Shown here: positions 1 to 11,566 of the stretch, in pieces
Position numbering within the stretch: the stretch's first letter is position 1
How the letters are laid out: every line of letters starts with the position of its first letter
Assembly: GCA_015501595.1 (NCBI GenBank)
Contig: JADNRX010000001.1
Span: forward strand, 744,001-808,000
Length of the DNA: 64,000 nucleotides
Source of the DNA: Hymenopellis radicata
Taxonomy: Eukaryota; Basidiomycota; Agaricomycetes; Agaricales; Physalacriaceae
Reading direction: 5' to 3'
Translations under genes and position numbers: made by a program
The notes under the pieces: model-generated
The model's database searches: none
What the model was told of the DNA's origin: nothing
What the model saw: only the letters and a program-made list of their open reading frames with translations

Positions 1-1613
1 TCTGTACATTTTTCACCATCCAAACCGCACCGGTACGCGGTCACTGCGGCCACCCGTGTTCAGATATATGCTCCACGAACACAGAAAGTAACCAAGACCA
101 TTGCCCGGTTCAAGGACGTTGCACGCAGTGGGACTATAAGAGCGGATGGCAAGCTAGTGGTGGCTGGCGACGACACTGGATTGGTTCAGGTCAATATTTT
201 CATCTGTTTCTCTGATTACGTCTTAAATCTTTCCATCCAGGTCTTTGACATAAACTCGCGAGCGATTTTGCGTACTCTGGATTCTCACAAACAACCTGTC
301 TATGTCACCAAATTCTCTTCCTTGACGCCAACACAAATCCTGTCTTGTTCAGACGATACAACTTCTAAACTCTGGGATGTACCTTCACAAGCCAGCATAT
401 CCACCTTCACTTCTCACACCGACTACGTCCGCACTGGTCAGGTATCAACATCCAACCCCAATGTCATTCTTACTGGTTCCTACGATGGTACCGTTCGCAT
501 GTTTGATGCGCGTTCTGGTGAATGTGAGATGGTCATGAGCCAGGGTAGCGGTGAAAAGACTGCAGTTGAGCAGGTCCTCATGTTCCCTTCCGGAACAGTG
601 GCCATCTCATCCAGCGGCCCCATCATCCGTGTGTGGGATATCGTTGCCGGAGGGCGATGTACAAGGGCGCTGTCAAATCATCAGAAAACCATAACAGCTC
701 TCGCGTTCAACGCGTCTGCCAACCGTCTCCTTACAGGTGGTCTGGACCAGATGGTGAAAGTCTACGATGTTAGCTCATACAAAGTCGTCCATACTATGCG
801 TTATCCCGCTCCCATCCTGTGTCTTGCTGTGTCGGTAAGTTTTCAAATATCTGTTCATGGTATTCTTTCTCAAGTTTTTCCAGCCGGACGAGAGTCATAT
901 AGCTGCAGGAATGACTGATGGCACACTGTCCGTACGACGTCGACAACAAAAAGCATCAGAAACATCATCGGATCCTTTCTCACAAGTCAACATGCACTCC
1001 GGTGCCTTCCAATCCTTCCTTGGTGTTGGTCAGGGCACTGTGAAATCAAAAGTCAAGTCAAAACCTATCGGAGACGCCAACGAACTCCGCGTCGAGAGCA
1101 AACGCTCGAAGCGGTTACGCGAATACGACCGATTGTTGAAAAGCTTCAAGTACTCGGCAGCTTTGGACTCCGTGCTTCGGCAGGTATGCCTTCCGTTTCC
1201 TTGTCCTTCTCTCCGCTGACGTTCGCTCTAGAAAGTACCACCAACAACGACATTTGCGTTGATACAAGAACTCATCCATCGTGATGGACTTCGGATAGCA
1301 CTTGCTGGCCGCGACGACGTCCTTCTCGAACCTGTCCTCCGCCTCTTGGTCAAACATGTCACCGATCCTCGTTTCGGTGAAATGGTGTGCGATGTCGCAA
1401 GCATTGTCATCGGTAAGCTCGTCCCGCCAGAACAAATGACCGCGAATTTACTTGTTATTAGAAATGTATTCATCTATCCTGGGGCAGTCACCGTTGATAG
1501 ATGCCCTTTTCTTGCGGTTGCGGCGGAAAGTTCTAGCTGAGCTCAAGTTCCAGCGAGAGCTAGTCAAGACCAAGGGCGCGTTGGATATGGTGTTTTCTCT
1601 TACAGCACGATAG
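1..1613 (+). CDS. UTP15: U3 snoRNP WD40 protein Utp15 (5' truncated)
   Basis: This is the 3' part of a gene that begins outside the window; base 1 is in frame. Visible exons are 1-189, 241-834, 884-1183, 1232-1412 and 1462-1613, all with GT..AG junctions. The N-terminal part holds WD40 repeats (for example DDTTSKLWD, SYDGTVRMFD, GLDQMVKVYD). The C-terminal part matches the Utp15-specific domain, with RLREYDRLLKSFKYSAALD followed by the helical region around LALAGRDDVLLEPVLRLL-like sequence, and it ends with VKTKGALDMVFSLTAR. In the family, Utp15 is a t-UTP component of the small-subunit processome in the nucleolus and helps start pre-18S rRNA synthesis and processing. The visible frame is intact. 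The identification rests on both the repeat part and the distinctive C-terminal domain. Confidence 0.9.
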
Positions 1614-2488
1614 CCTCTAGTGGATGCTATTGCGATTGCCATGTCGGAGTTGATCGGCTCTCCGAGGCGGATAAGCTGGTCTGGGACGTTGTATATGTTG
1701 CAGGTGTCATGACAGACCCGAGGAGGACATTGTAGGTCCTTAGTTCATCATGCATACAGGTCTACCTCAGAATGCATTTGAGGCAGCGTTTTCGTAGAGC
1801 TCTTCACACACACTGAAACTTGGCTGCACATTTCTCTCATAGTGATTTTGAGACACGCTTGACGATGTTGACGCCACCATGAAACGTCTGTCGAGTACAC
1901 TTTGATGCCCATCTTCCCTTTCCCGAGTCAAAAATTCTACGGTCACTGGTCAGCGTCAATGCTTTGTTACCTCACGCACGGTCAAACAAAGCTGCGTGAC
2001 CGTTCCAAAGCTTTCATTGTAACCACCATGGCTTCTAATTGACTTCAGTCTACTTGACGACACGGTCTATAGCCCAAGCGTACCAGAACCGCCGTATTAT
2101 ACGGATGAAACCCAACGGCATTTGCCTTTTAGCCCCGCTTCTTCCTTCTGCCCAACGCCACCGAAGATACATCGGCGATATCTTGCTGTTCGGGTCCTCA
2201 CTCAACCTATCTTTATCTCTTTTGTCAATGGAGGCTGCCTTATGGGACCGGCCAGAGTACCTGCGGCAGCGAGCCTACTTGACAATTGCCACGAAAGCGG
2301 AGCGTTAGACGACAGTACCATAATTTACTCACGACAGCCGTAGAATCTTTCGGACATCGTCTCCGTCACTGCCCCACCTGAGCTGCGAATAGAAGACTCC
2401 AAGAAGTACTACTCCTAGTACCAGTCGTCTTATCGAGAAGGCTGGCAGATCGACTGAGGTCCTAGTATCGACTCTTCCCTCCTTCTCG
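1614..2488. other. intergenic, no gene recognised
   Basis: This stretch of about 875 bp lies between the UTP15 stop and the first P450. Only short open frames without recognisable motifs are present on either strand. It presumably holds the UTP15 3' UTR and the P450 promoter. No repeat or RNA gene was seen. Confidence 0.5.
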
Positions 2489-4651
2489 ATGACAGTCATC
2501 AGGATGTCTCTCTCTCCCAATCTCCAACTCTTTGCCGTAGCTCTAGTTGCTCTAGCGGTGCTTCGCTTCCTCTCTCGAAGGAAGAATTACCCGCCTGGCC
2601 CTCCTCGCTACCCGTTCATTGGGAACTTGTTCAATCGGCCATCGCAGTTGGAATGGCAAATATTCGCGAAATGGTCTGAAGAACTTGGTGACGAAACATT
2701 CAATGTGAGTCGGAACGAACTCTTATTGAGCCTCTGCAGACAGCGACATCGTACATATGGACGTCTTCGGTAAATCCATCGTCATTCTCAATTCGCAGAA
2801 AGCCGTTTTCGACCTGTTCAGCAAAAAGGGAAGCTTGTACTCTGGTCGGTGAGCATACAGTCTCCCGAAGAAAGAGAGGTGGTTCAAGTGCTGGTCTTGC
2901 TTTCCAGACCATCTTTCGTCATGGCCAATGAACTCATGGGATGGGCACGCTCCCTCACATCTAATCAGTATAACGAGGAGTGGTAAGCCTTATCACGTCC
3001 CTCTTTGAAAGATTTACGGACGAGAGGACAGGCGACAGCAAAGGCGTCATTTCCACCAAGAATTTAACGAGGTTGCGGCCCGACGATTCTTTCCCGTCCA
3101 GACCAAGGCGGTCCATGGGCTACTTCGACAATTCCTCGAGTCGCCTGATGATTTTATGGCACACATCAAGCACATGGCTGCGACGATAATCCTCTCCGTG
3201 GCTTATGGGTTAGAGATCCAACCCAAGGACGATCCACTCATCAAACTTAGCGACGACGCTGTCACGCCGGCCTCGGACGCTGGACGGCCAGGAGCATATC
3301 TCGTCGTGAGTATTTGTGTGTGTCTTTTGCGGGTATCAATAGTCTCACGCCCTCTTCAGGACGTGATAGAGCCCTTAAAGTATATTCCAGAATGGTTCCC
3401 AGGCGCAGGTTTCAAGCGAAAGGCACGTCTGTGGCGTCAGCTTGCGCATGATATGTGGAACGTACCCTGGGACATGACCAAGCAGCAAATAGTATGTGCT
3501 TCGGCTTTCAATGTCGAAAGTGTTAAATGTTTGTAGGCGTTAGGAATCGCCGCGCCTTCCTTTGTGTCATCCTGCTTGGATGCACTCAATCACTCCGACA
3601 GCGACAACAAGGCTAGGGACGAGTATCACATTCAAAGTGCTGCCGGATCTATGTATGCTGGTGAGAAGGTCTGATCTCGACGAAGTTGAGGGATGATACT
3701 GATCTTCTTTGCATGTAGCCGGTGTCGACACAGTTTGTATAGTTGCTCTCCCTTGGACCTACACTGATTTAGAAGTGACAGACGATGGGAGCGGTAGGAT
3801 TCTTTCTGCTGGCCATGGTGCAATTCCCCGAAGCACAAGCGAAGGCTCAGGCCGAAATTGACATGGTACTGGGCCACGGACACTTACCCACCTTTGACGA
3901 CATGGAGTCCCTTCCGTACGTGACAGCTCTCGTACGCGAGGTTCTGAGATGTAATCCGCCTGGACCTATCGGTAGGTCCTCCCTCATACTGACTACTAAC
4001 AAGTGCTGATTTTTCTAGGCGTACCCCATACTGCGGCGAAGGACGACGTCTACAGAAACTACTTCATTCCGAAAGGCGCCTTCGTAATCTCCAATCTCTG
4101 GTATGAGGTCCTTCGTTGTCTTAGTAAACGTTACTGAGTTTCTATCGCAGGGCAATATCGCACGATCCGGTATGCAAGTTTGATAGATCAATAGCCTGCA
4201 CAAGACCAACAGAGTTCCTAGAAAGTATACCCCGAACCGTTGCCTTCAAACCTGAGCGATACATGGGTCCTGATGGAAAGCTCGACCCAGCAGTGAAGGA
4301 TCCGTCTGACGTTGTCTTCGGAATTGGTCGAAGGATATGCCCTGCGAGGTAAGACCTTCTCTTGCTTACGTGCGTTTCTAATTTGACTGTACACAGAATC
4401 CTAGGCTACAATAGCACCTGGATCTCCGTAGCCTCTATCTTAGCGGCTTTCGATATCAAGCCGGACCTGGATTCGCCCCGGAAAAAGTTACAATGGGAGC
4501 AGGCCTTATATCGTGCGTCGATGCTTTAAGCATTCGAATATGCTCTTATTCGCTCTCCAGGTTTCCAAAATCGTTCCCTCTTTCAATGACACCTCGTTCC
4601 ATGGAGGTTGCTAGCGTCATTCGAGAATTGGATTCAAGCACAAGCAAGTGA
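2489..4651 (+). CDS. cytochrome P450 (two apparent frameshifts)
   Basis: A microsomal P450 monooxygenase. It has an N-terminal membrane anchor (LQLFAVALVALAVLRFL), a proline hinge (YPPGPPRYPFIGN), an I-helix AGVDTTMG near 3720-3790, a K-helix ExxR (EVLR), PKGAFVISN, PERYM and the heme loop FGIGRRICPAR near 4318-4350. The start may be 2489 or the in-frame ATG at 2504. At least eight short introns are needed, for example 2688-2739, 2850-2908 and 4170-4221. Two places need one extra base to rejoin the family frame: TT at 4240-4241, after DPKVYPEP and before AFKPERYM, and the A5 run at 4482-4486, before GAGLIS. Leaving intron 4170-4221 unspliced also keeps an open frame. The heme loop has Ala where the usual C-x-G glycine stands. 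It resembles basidiomycete P450s of the O-methylsterigmatocystin oxidoreductase-like type; the substrate is unknown. Confidence 0.8.
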
Positions 4652-5013
4652 TTACGATTCTGTAGCTTGTACCCATACAGCCGCCTTGTTCTTTTCCATT
4701 TGATTTCTGATAGCCATGTATACGTCTCCGCTGCATGTCTGCAAGCATATATACTGTTTTGACAGCTGTGCCCCATGTCCAATCGTCAAGATCCCTTCTG
4801 CCGCTGCATCTGTTCGACGGCCAGATCTATGTCTGTTTATGATGTTTAAGAAAGCAACTCGTGGACATCCAGAAGCGTCTATTTACCTGCTTTGAAGGCC
4901 CCCTCTTTTTTCAGCGTACTCAAATCATCCGCGCATTCCGTCATTTCTGTGAGATATCTATTCGCAGCGTCAAACAGAATTGGGCATGCTTCTCCTCGCT
5001 CAGCGCGAGAACA
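4652..5013. other. intergenic, no gene recognised
   Basis: About 360 bp separate the P450 stop from the low-confidence coiled-coil frame on the other strand. It contains only short random-looking open frames and no visible repeat. Confidence 0.4.
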
Positions 5014-5235
5014 TCACGTTCCCAATCTCTGTTTCTGCTCTTCTATAGCTTCTGCAGCTGATCGGAAGATTTCGGACAGATCTTTCTTCAGATCATCGTG
5101 ACGAGCTCGAGCCGCCAGCGATTCCTCTTCCAATTGAGCAGCTCTGTCCATTTGTCGCTGCGCGTTTTCAACTCGAAGTTCTTCCTTCAGATGCCTCAGC
5201 TCCTCTTTGAGGGCTGCAATTTGAGCATCCTTCAT
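5014..5235 (-). CDS. short coiled-coil protein or fragment, unknown
   Basis: From the ATG at 5235 a 73-residue frame reads MKDAQIAALKEELRHLKEEL and continues as a charged Glu/Lys/Arg/Ala-rich heptad pattern that is almost certainly a coiled coil, ending with EEQKQRLGT. It has no other domain. It may be the last exon of a longer gene whose upstream exons lie in 5.2-6.0 kb on the same strand, but I could not build a clean junction. It could also be a decayed gene remnant. The composition is clearly non-random for intergenic DNA. The function is not known. Confidence 0.35.
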   Translation of the reverse strand: MKDAQIAALKEELRHLKEELRVENAQRQMDRAAQLEEESLAARARHDDLKKDLSEIFRSAAEAIEEQKQRLGT

Positions 5236-5515
5236 TGTGACCGAGTGAAGTGTTCGAGAAGAGCTTGGAAGCCACGAGTCCACAATGCACTGACAACATC
5301 ATGTGCATCATAAGTGTCAAGGACACGACGTTGTTTTTCAACTCGTTGACATGGACAAATGTCAACGTTACTCGCGGATAGTATATACACGATACACGAT
5401 GCTCTAGCATACTATGAAAGTCCGGCGGACACCACTCGCTCTGGCAGACGAGCACTCAACAGCTGCATCACATCTCTGGTGCAGTAAACCGGCTCTGCGG
5501 GAAAGCACTGATACG

Positions 5516-5974
5516 TCAGACCAAAGGAGTGTCCTGGTCGGATTCATAGAGACCAAACACGGAACCCAATTGGTGAATTTCCGGGATTGTCAATCCGAAC
5601 GCAGGAGCGAGTCTGAGAAGTCTTCGGCGAGATTCCCAGATATCAGGAATATGGCAGTTACCAGTGAGGATGTCGCTCCCCGGCTGTCTCGGTTTCGAGT
5701 GGATAAGGAAGAGCCCAGCCCCTACGACTTGTCAACAAACGCTTCAAAAAGGATGCCGTCCAAAAATATGAGGCCATGGGTGATGTAGCCCAAGTCCTTC
5801 AGTGACTCCGACTCCCTCACTAAATAAGGTTGAGCAACTCACAACGTCGAAATTATTCTGGGACTGTCGTTTTGGGTCTTGAAGGCTTCCTTCGATATAA
5901 CCACCAAACCATCCAGGTCTAGCAGCTTGAGCAGAGTGGGCGAAAAGATATCGCATGCATGCGACAGTAAACAT
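5516..5974 (-). pseudogene. unrecognised, probably broken gene fragment
   Basis: An ATG at 5974 opens a frame that reaches NNFDV. A plausible intron (gtgagt..ctgaag) then leads into DLGYITHGLIFLDGILFEAF. After VDK the frame stops, but a different frame continues for about 70 codons (GAGLFLIHSKPRQPGSDI through PEIHQLGSVFGLYESDQD) to a stop at 5516. The two pieces differ by one base, so this is either a frameshifted gene or a sequence error. No family was recognised. The plus strand is also open across 5414-5788, which lowers confidence in the strand assignment. Confidence 0.3.
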
Positions 5975-6225
5975 CGAGCTGGAGTCGTTGTCTACTTTGC
6001 CGACTTAAGTTCGTTATCTTGCCTAGTTAGTGGAGCTGAGCGCTGAGGGCATGTCGAGGAATCGATGACAGTCCCGGCCGGGTAACTCGAGTTCGAGATG
6101 GCCGGGACTCCCACGGCTGCGGCCTTTCGCCAGGTGTTGTCCATCACTTCCTTATCTTGCCTCAGCCAGTAAGCACTGCTTCAATGCTTGGGCTGTCCAG
6201 ACTTTCTACTAACACGAAAAAAGAG

Positions 6226-7471
6226 ATGTGCATTCCACAAGAACTAGTAGACGCTGTCCTCGCCCACTTGGATGACAGGGAAACATTGCAAAACTGCGCT
6301 TTGGCTGGAAGATGCTTGCTTCCAGGAGCAAGGACTCGCCTGTTCTCCCGAATAACCTTCGATGACTTTCACACTCCCACCGACCTGGACCTCCTTCCAC
6401 TTGACGACATCGCACCCTACGTCAAGGAAGTCGTGTGTGTCCCCAGAGAGGAATGACCACTTCAAAACTCTTTGATGTATTGGCATCGCTCCCTAATCTC
6501 AAAGACCTCGCGTTTCAAAAGTACTATATTACTCCCCCCATCGTCCAATGGCTCTCGGAAGTATCTCCATTAAACATCCAGGGTCTGACATTAAAATCGG
6601 TTATCTTCGAGAGTTCGTCAGTGGCATTCCGATTTCTCTCCCTTTTCACCGATCTTATACGATTTTCTTCCTTCGGACTGGGCTCGAGAGAGCGAATTGG
6701 AGAGACACATTTCACTCACCGAGTGACAGACAGGCATGCTGGGAAAGTGTCTGTCCAGAATTTGGAGCTGTTCTCCTTTGGCATACAGTCCAAGGCACTC
6801 CTTCTCAACGACCGCTCTCCGATATGTCTCTGTCATCTCAAAACTCTTGAGCTTACTCTGACCCTCTCCAACTTGGTCTTGGGAACGCTCCATGAGTTAT
6901 TGAGCGCATCGCGAGGGTCCTTGACGCAATTGCGCATCGTGCCCCGTGTTTTCTCCAACGAGCCCGTTATAACGCACAGTAAGTGTCTTCATTCCCGTAC
7001 CAAGAAATGTGTTGCTCACTTCTTATCATTGAAGATATCGGACTGCCTCTCCGGTTAGAACATCTCGAGCGCATATACATCAACATACCGAGGCCGAACC
7101 TACACCACATTCTCCTACAGTGGTTAAGCCATGCCTTCTCGGGCATAGAGGGAGGCAACCTCGAACAGCTACATATCACTATTTTACTGCGTAACACCTT
7201 CCTACAACCGGATGTGGCCATCCTTGATGCAGGATACTGGCGAGGTCTCGATTCTGCGCTGTCTTCGAAATCGGTGCCATATCTCCGTTCCGTTCATGTG
7301 CGTCTGGCATATAGCTCTAGTGCTCTGTCCGTGCTGCTTCTTGTACGCGATACCATCAGATCAGCCTGCGAGGGATTGGAACAACGGCAGTTACTTTCGT
7401 TCGAGCTCGATGGTGCGGTAGTTGCCTCCTCATTTAAACCATCGTCTGACAAGCGTAGAACGGAGGGGTGA
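6226..7471 (+). CDS. F-box-like protein, copy 1
   Basis: The first of two related genes. The N-terminus, starting at the ATG at 6226, fits an F-box-like helix pair common in mushrooms: PQELVDAVLAHLDDRETLQN, then CALAGRCLLPGARTRLFSRI. A leucine-rich region follows (LKDLAFQ, LKTLELTLTLSNLVLGTLHE, LEHLERIYINI, VPYLRSVHVRL). F-box proteins of this kind usually recruit substrates to SCF ubiquitin ligases; the substrate is unknown. One intron (6979-7034) lies at the same place and phase as in copy 2. After YVKEVVCVP the frame ends at a TGA. Adding one C to the CCCC run at 6441-6444 restores the frame into SKLFDVLASLPNLKDLAFQ, which aligns with copy 2. Either the gene is frameshifted or a base is missing from the assembly. 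Confidence 0.65.
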
Positions 7472-7888
7472 CTTGGTTAGCGACTATCAGAAACAAACGG
7501 AGCATGGCTTGGAATAGTTCTTGACATTCTTGAAAGTACGCAGAGGGGCAAATCGAAGGCACTATTATTGAGTATGAGGTGTCAATGTCCATATGTAGAA
7601 CACATCAAAGCTGGAAGACGCGACAAAGGGTATTGTCTCGACGCAGTAGTCCGTACGAGCTTTGCATCCTTGCAAAGGGTAGATGTGTAGTATTCAGCGA
7701 CTAGATTGATATGGAAAGCCTTGCTTCGGAACTAGAGATAAGTGTCAAGGAAAACGCGTGAAAGTGGTCAAAGAGCATCACATGGGCGTTTCCCATATTG
7801 TTTCTTGAACTGTAACGATCATCAGACAGCATTCAGGTAACTTCTCCAACGGCACCTCTTCTCATTTTACATTGAAGAGCACGCAGAT
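7472..7888. other. intergenic between the F-box pair
   Basis: About 415 bp with no recognisable gene. It should contain the 3' UTR of copy 1 and the promoter of copy 2. No repeat or RNA gene was seen. Confidence 0.4.
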
Positions 7889-9834
7889 ATGGCCCTTTCT
7901 CAAGAATTACTGGACGAGATCCTCGACAACTTGGATAACAACAACGACGCCGGCAGGAAAGCATTACAAAATTGTGCTTTGGCCGGAAGATGTCTGCTCC
8001 CTAGATCAAGAACTCGTCTGTTCTCCCACATAGTCTTCGACAGCTCTCATACTCCTGCCAGGCTGCACGCACTTCCGGTTAAGAACATCGCACCATACGT
8101 CCAGAAAGCCGCGTTCCTCTGGACTGCCGCTGGTGAAGACTTGACTAGTGCAGCGATCCCTGCTGTATTGCAATCGCTTACCAATCTCAAGGATCTTGCA
8201 TTTCAGGGCCACCGGATTACTTCCGCAGCCGTCCCGTCCTTTTCAGTGATATCTTTAGCGTTGGTGTAAGACGATACCGATACGTCTTAAGACGGACGAC
8301 CCTGTGTCTTAAGGCGTCTTAAGACAGTTCCCATCAAGACGTATCGATGGACCTTCCTTTTTCGTCGGGTACGCCTCGTAGCAGACTAGCAGTGTAGCAC
8401 GTTCGGGGCAATGTACAGAAGCTGAAAATAAGAGTAGTGTGATATAGAATACAGCATCTACAATGAGTATGTGTCTATGCAATGTCCATTGTCAATGTTC
8501 CGAAACGACCCAGCTCGAGGGAAGGAAGGAAGGAAGTCGATACACGGCACGGTCCCACAGAGGAACGCCGGCGGTAGAGTACAGGGAGAGGCATCATCGA
8601 GACCCCCAAGGCCCGCTAACTATTTATGGCGGCCCGCCCCAGCAGCAAATACTCCATACCTGTAGACAGCATGTCAGTCGAGTAATTACTGGAGCATGAA
8701 TTGCTCATCTGCCTACTGGGAGTGAGTACTGAGTGGGCGCGACGGTCGCGACGGTTGCGTACATAGTATTAGCACCACATGCCAGCACATGGCCCATCAA
8801 TACTGGTGATACCGAGACGTCTTAAGACCAAATAATTTCCTTTTACGGCGTCTTAAGACGTATCGGTATCACACCAACGCTAGATCATATCTTCAATGAA
8901 TGTCGAGGGTCTGAAACTGAACTCGATTGCCTTCAGCAATTCTTCGGTGGCATTCAGATTTCTCTCGTTTTTTCCCAATCTTCGACGGTTTTCTTCCAGG
9001 GGAGTGCATGTCAATGGACTCACTGATGGGAGGAATTTCACCGACCACCGAGCGTCCGGCTCGCATTCTGGGAAAGCGTCTGTCGAAGAAGTGGAGCTGT
9101 CCTCTCTTGGACATCATTCTAAGATGCTCCTTCTTGACGACTTTTCTCCAATATGTCTCTGTCATCTCAGAACTCTCGACGTTACTCTGTTCCAAGCTGA
9201 CTTGGTCTTGAGTACGCTGCGTGAGTTATTGCATGCATCGGGAGGATCCTTGACGGAACTGCGCATCCGACCAAGCGTTAACCACGGTCAGGATGTTGCA
9301 CGAGACAGTAAGCCTCGTCGTTCTCATACCATTTAATGCTTTGCTCACTTTTATGTCCATGAAGATAACGGCCTGCCTCTCCGACTGGGACATCTCGAGC
9401 GCATATTCATAACCATGACGAGGCCGGAAGAGCAACAGTCTCTCCTGCAGTGGCTAAGCCATGCATACTCAGGCGTGAAACGGGGCAACCTGGAGCAACT
9501 CCGTCTCACTATCTTTCTGAGATTCGGAGTAGAAGCAAACGAAAGCTTCATTGATGTACAATATTGGCGAGCTCTCGATATCGCCCTGTCTCTGAATTCG
9601 GTTCCGGACCTTCGTTGGGTTCATGTGCGCCTGGAGGCGGGTCGCTATAATCGCGACGCTATGTCCGTCCTTCTTCGCGTACGTGATTCGATTAGATCGG
9701 CCTGCAAGGGGCTGGAGGAACGGTACTTGCTTTCTTTCGAGCTAGATGGTGCGGTAGTTGCTTTTTTATGCCTGTCATTGTCTGATACTGTACGTCTACA
9801 GCTGGGATGTGAACTCTTAAAAAAACTTTCATGA
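7889..9834 (+). pseudogene. F-box-like protein, copy 2, split by a MITE
   Basis: The second copy starts with SQELLDEILDNLDNNNDAG and CALAGRCLLPRSRTRLFSHI, so the F-box-like part is intact. It reaches VPSFSVIS at 8255 and then runs into the left terminal inverted repeat of an inserted element, whose bases encode LALV and a stop (TAA 8267-8269). The coding sequence resumes right after the element (SMNVEGLKL, then VAFRFLSFFPNLRRFSS) and continues through the intron 9308-9364 to 9834. Aligned to copy 1, VPSFSVIS plus SMNVEG joins without a missing residue. The allele here can therefore make only a 126-residue F-box-like protein lacking the leucine-rich part, unless the element is spliced out. The downstream exons still have few changes, which points to a young insertion. 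Confidence 0.75.
8256..8882. mobile_element. hAT-like MITE, 627 bp
   Basis: The element begins TAGCGTTGGTGT and ends ACACCAACGCTA, a perfect 12-bp terminal inverted repeat. A second inverted block, GATACCGATACGTCTTAAGA, follows on both sides, offset by 5 bp on the left. The palindrome GTCTTAAGAC recurs near both ends, as expected of subterminal transposase-binding repeats. The ends fit the hAT consensus (YARNG). The left flank carries GATATCTT (8248-8255). The right flank carries GAT-cat-ATCTT (8883-8893), read here as an 8-bp target duplication with a 3-bp insertion. No transposase frame is present, so it is non-autonomous. Confidence 0.8.
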
Positions 9835-10148
9835 TCTCTTCTGTGTATTATCTCTCGAGGCCAAGACCGAGCCTGCAGCAGACTTGACCTTCACCTGTAT
9901 CAATATGTATTTGAAAGAGATGAAAGCGTTGTGCGGACGGGTGGATATGGTACAGACTATATATCGTGTTGTGTATAATCGTAGTGCCCCGTTTAGCTTT
10001 CGTTTAGCCTTCGTGACTGAATTTAAATGCAAGCTCATACAGCCAGTGCGTGACTGTGCATTTAGAGTCCAATGCTCCTTGCCGAATCGTCATCCTGCGG
10101 ACGCAACACCGCCAAACATATAACGCTCATTATAACCACGACCAGGAC
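9835..10148. other. intergenic, no gene recognised
   Basis: About 315 bp between F-box copy 2 and verprolin. It is AT-richer than its surroundings and shows no supported coding frame. It presumably includes the verprolin promoter. Confidence 0.4.
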
Positions 10149-11566
10149 ATGGCTTCTAGCGCTCTGTTGCAGCAAATCCAGGCTGGAAAGAAGCTAAAGA
10201 AGGCAGAGACCCATGACCGAAGTGCACCGGCAGTAGACACGCCAAAAGGAGGAGGAGGCGGCGGTGGAGGCGGCGGTCGGTCAGTGGTATCGTCTGGGTC
10301 GGCGTCTGCAATGCCTGCGATGGGAGGACCACCGCAATTAGGTGGATTGTTTGCGGGTGGTATGCCCAAGCTAAAGCCGGCAGGACAGAGCAATCTAGGT
10401 GGGGACGGCAGCAAAAAGTTGTGATATCATCTGGAACTGACTTGTTCTAAGGGAAACCGCCAACGTTGGGAAGGCCACCATCGATTCCCAAACGCGATAC
10501 GCCTTCGCCAGCTCCGCCATCGCGCCCAGTGCCGACACCGAAAGCGCCAGCGCCTCCTTCAAGAGCGCCACCGCCCCCGAGAGCTCCGCCTGCGCCAGCT
10601 CCTCCATCGCGCTTTGCACCACCAGTACCACCAGCGGCGCCCAGTCGCTCTGTTCCCACACCTCCACCAGCACCTGCTCGAGCTGTGCCGACGCCGCCAG
10701 CAGCTCCAAGTCGCTCAGTGCCAACGCCACCACCTGCACCGAGTCTTCCATCACGGCATGCCCCGCCGCCACCTGCCGCTCCTAGTCTGCCCTCCAGAAC
10801 GGTACCCCAGCCGCCGCCTAGTTTACCGTCACGGCTGGTGTCGCTCCCACCAGGGCGCAAGGTGCCACCTGCACCGACATCTGCACCGCTTCCACCTGCG
10901 CGTCCATCTCCGGCTCTTCCGCCCCGAAGCGCGTCTCCAGTTGCTAGACCTGCCTCTGCAGCTCCGCGAGGTGCACCACCCGCGATTCCAGCGCGAAACA
11001 GCACGATCTCGCTGTCGCCCAGTCGAGCTGTTCCTCCGCCGTCGACTTTATCTGGTAGAGCGCCACCACCACCGCCACCAGCGCGTCCGAATAGCGTTGG
11101 CGCCCCGCCCGCCCCTCCGCCGCGTCCAAGTAGTGTAGGTGCTGCTCGCAGTGTACCGCCGCCTCCAGCTCGGAAAGCGCCGACATCAACTTTAGGGCCA
11201 CCTGCACCCCCGCAACGCGTTCGAGCATTGTCTCAAGTAGACGCTCCTTCTCCACCGTCCGTTTCATCCGCAAGCAGCCTGATGACTCCGCCGGTACGAC
11301 CGCGTACTACCTCGGTTCCTAGTGCACCACCGCCACGCCCGTCGGTAAATGGAAGTGCAAGTCTCCGCAGAAAAAGTCTGTTGCATTTGTTATTATGCTC
11401 TGTTTCATTGCTAATACTATTACTAGTTCCTTCCCCGCCACCGAACGCCGGGTCTCACGTCTTTCCAGTGAGCGATTTCCCTCCGCCACGTCCATTCCAG
11501 GCAACCGTGAAGGCGTATCCCAGTGGGCAGCAGCGGGGGTGCAACTTTGATCTGGGCTCTTTGTAG
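10149..11566 (+). CDS. VRP1: verprolin / WIP homologue
   Basis: Exons are 10149-10398, 10452-11375 and 11427-11566, giving about 437 residues. The N-terminus carries a WH2 actin-binding motif: ALLQQIQAGKKLKKAETHDR. A run of ten glycines and a very long proline-rich middle follow, with many APPP and PSRSVPTPP blocks that fit profilin and SH3 ligands. The C-terminus has the WASP-binding signature VSDFPPPRPF followed by YPSGQQRGCNFDLGSL. Verprolin/WIP stabilises WASP and couples it to cortical actin and endocytosis. Intron 2 is 51 nt, a multiple of three, and lacks a stop, so its retention would insert 17 hydrophobic residues without a frameshift. The PDI gene follows 164 bp downstream on the same strand. 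Confidence 0.92.

Noticed and set aside
5414..5788. 124-codon plus-strand frame
   Set aside because: It has no motif and it overlaps antisense to a frame with a convincing intron and more protein-like composition.
10447..11004. Gly/Ala-rich minus-strand frame
   Set aside because: It is the antisense shadow of the proline-rich verprolin exon.
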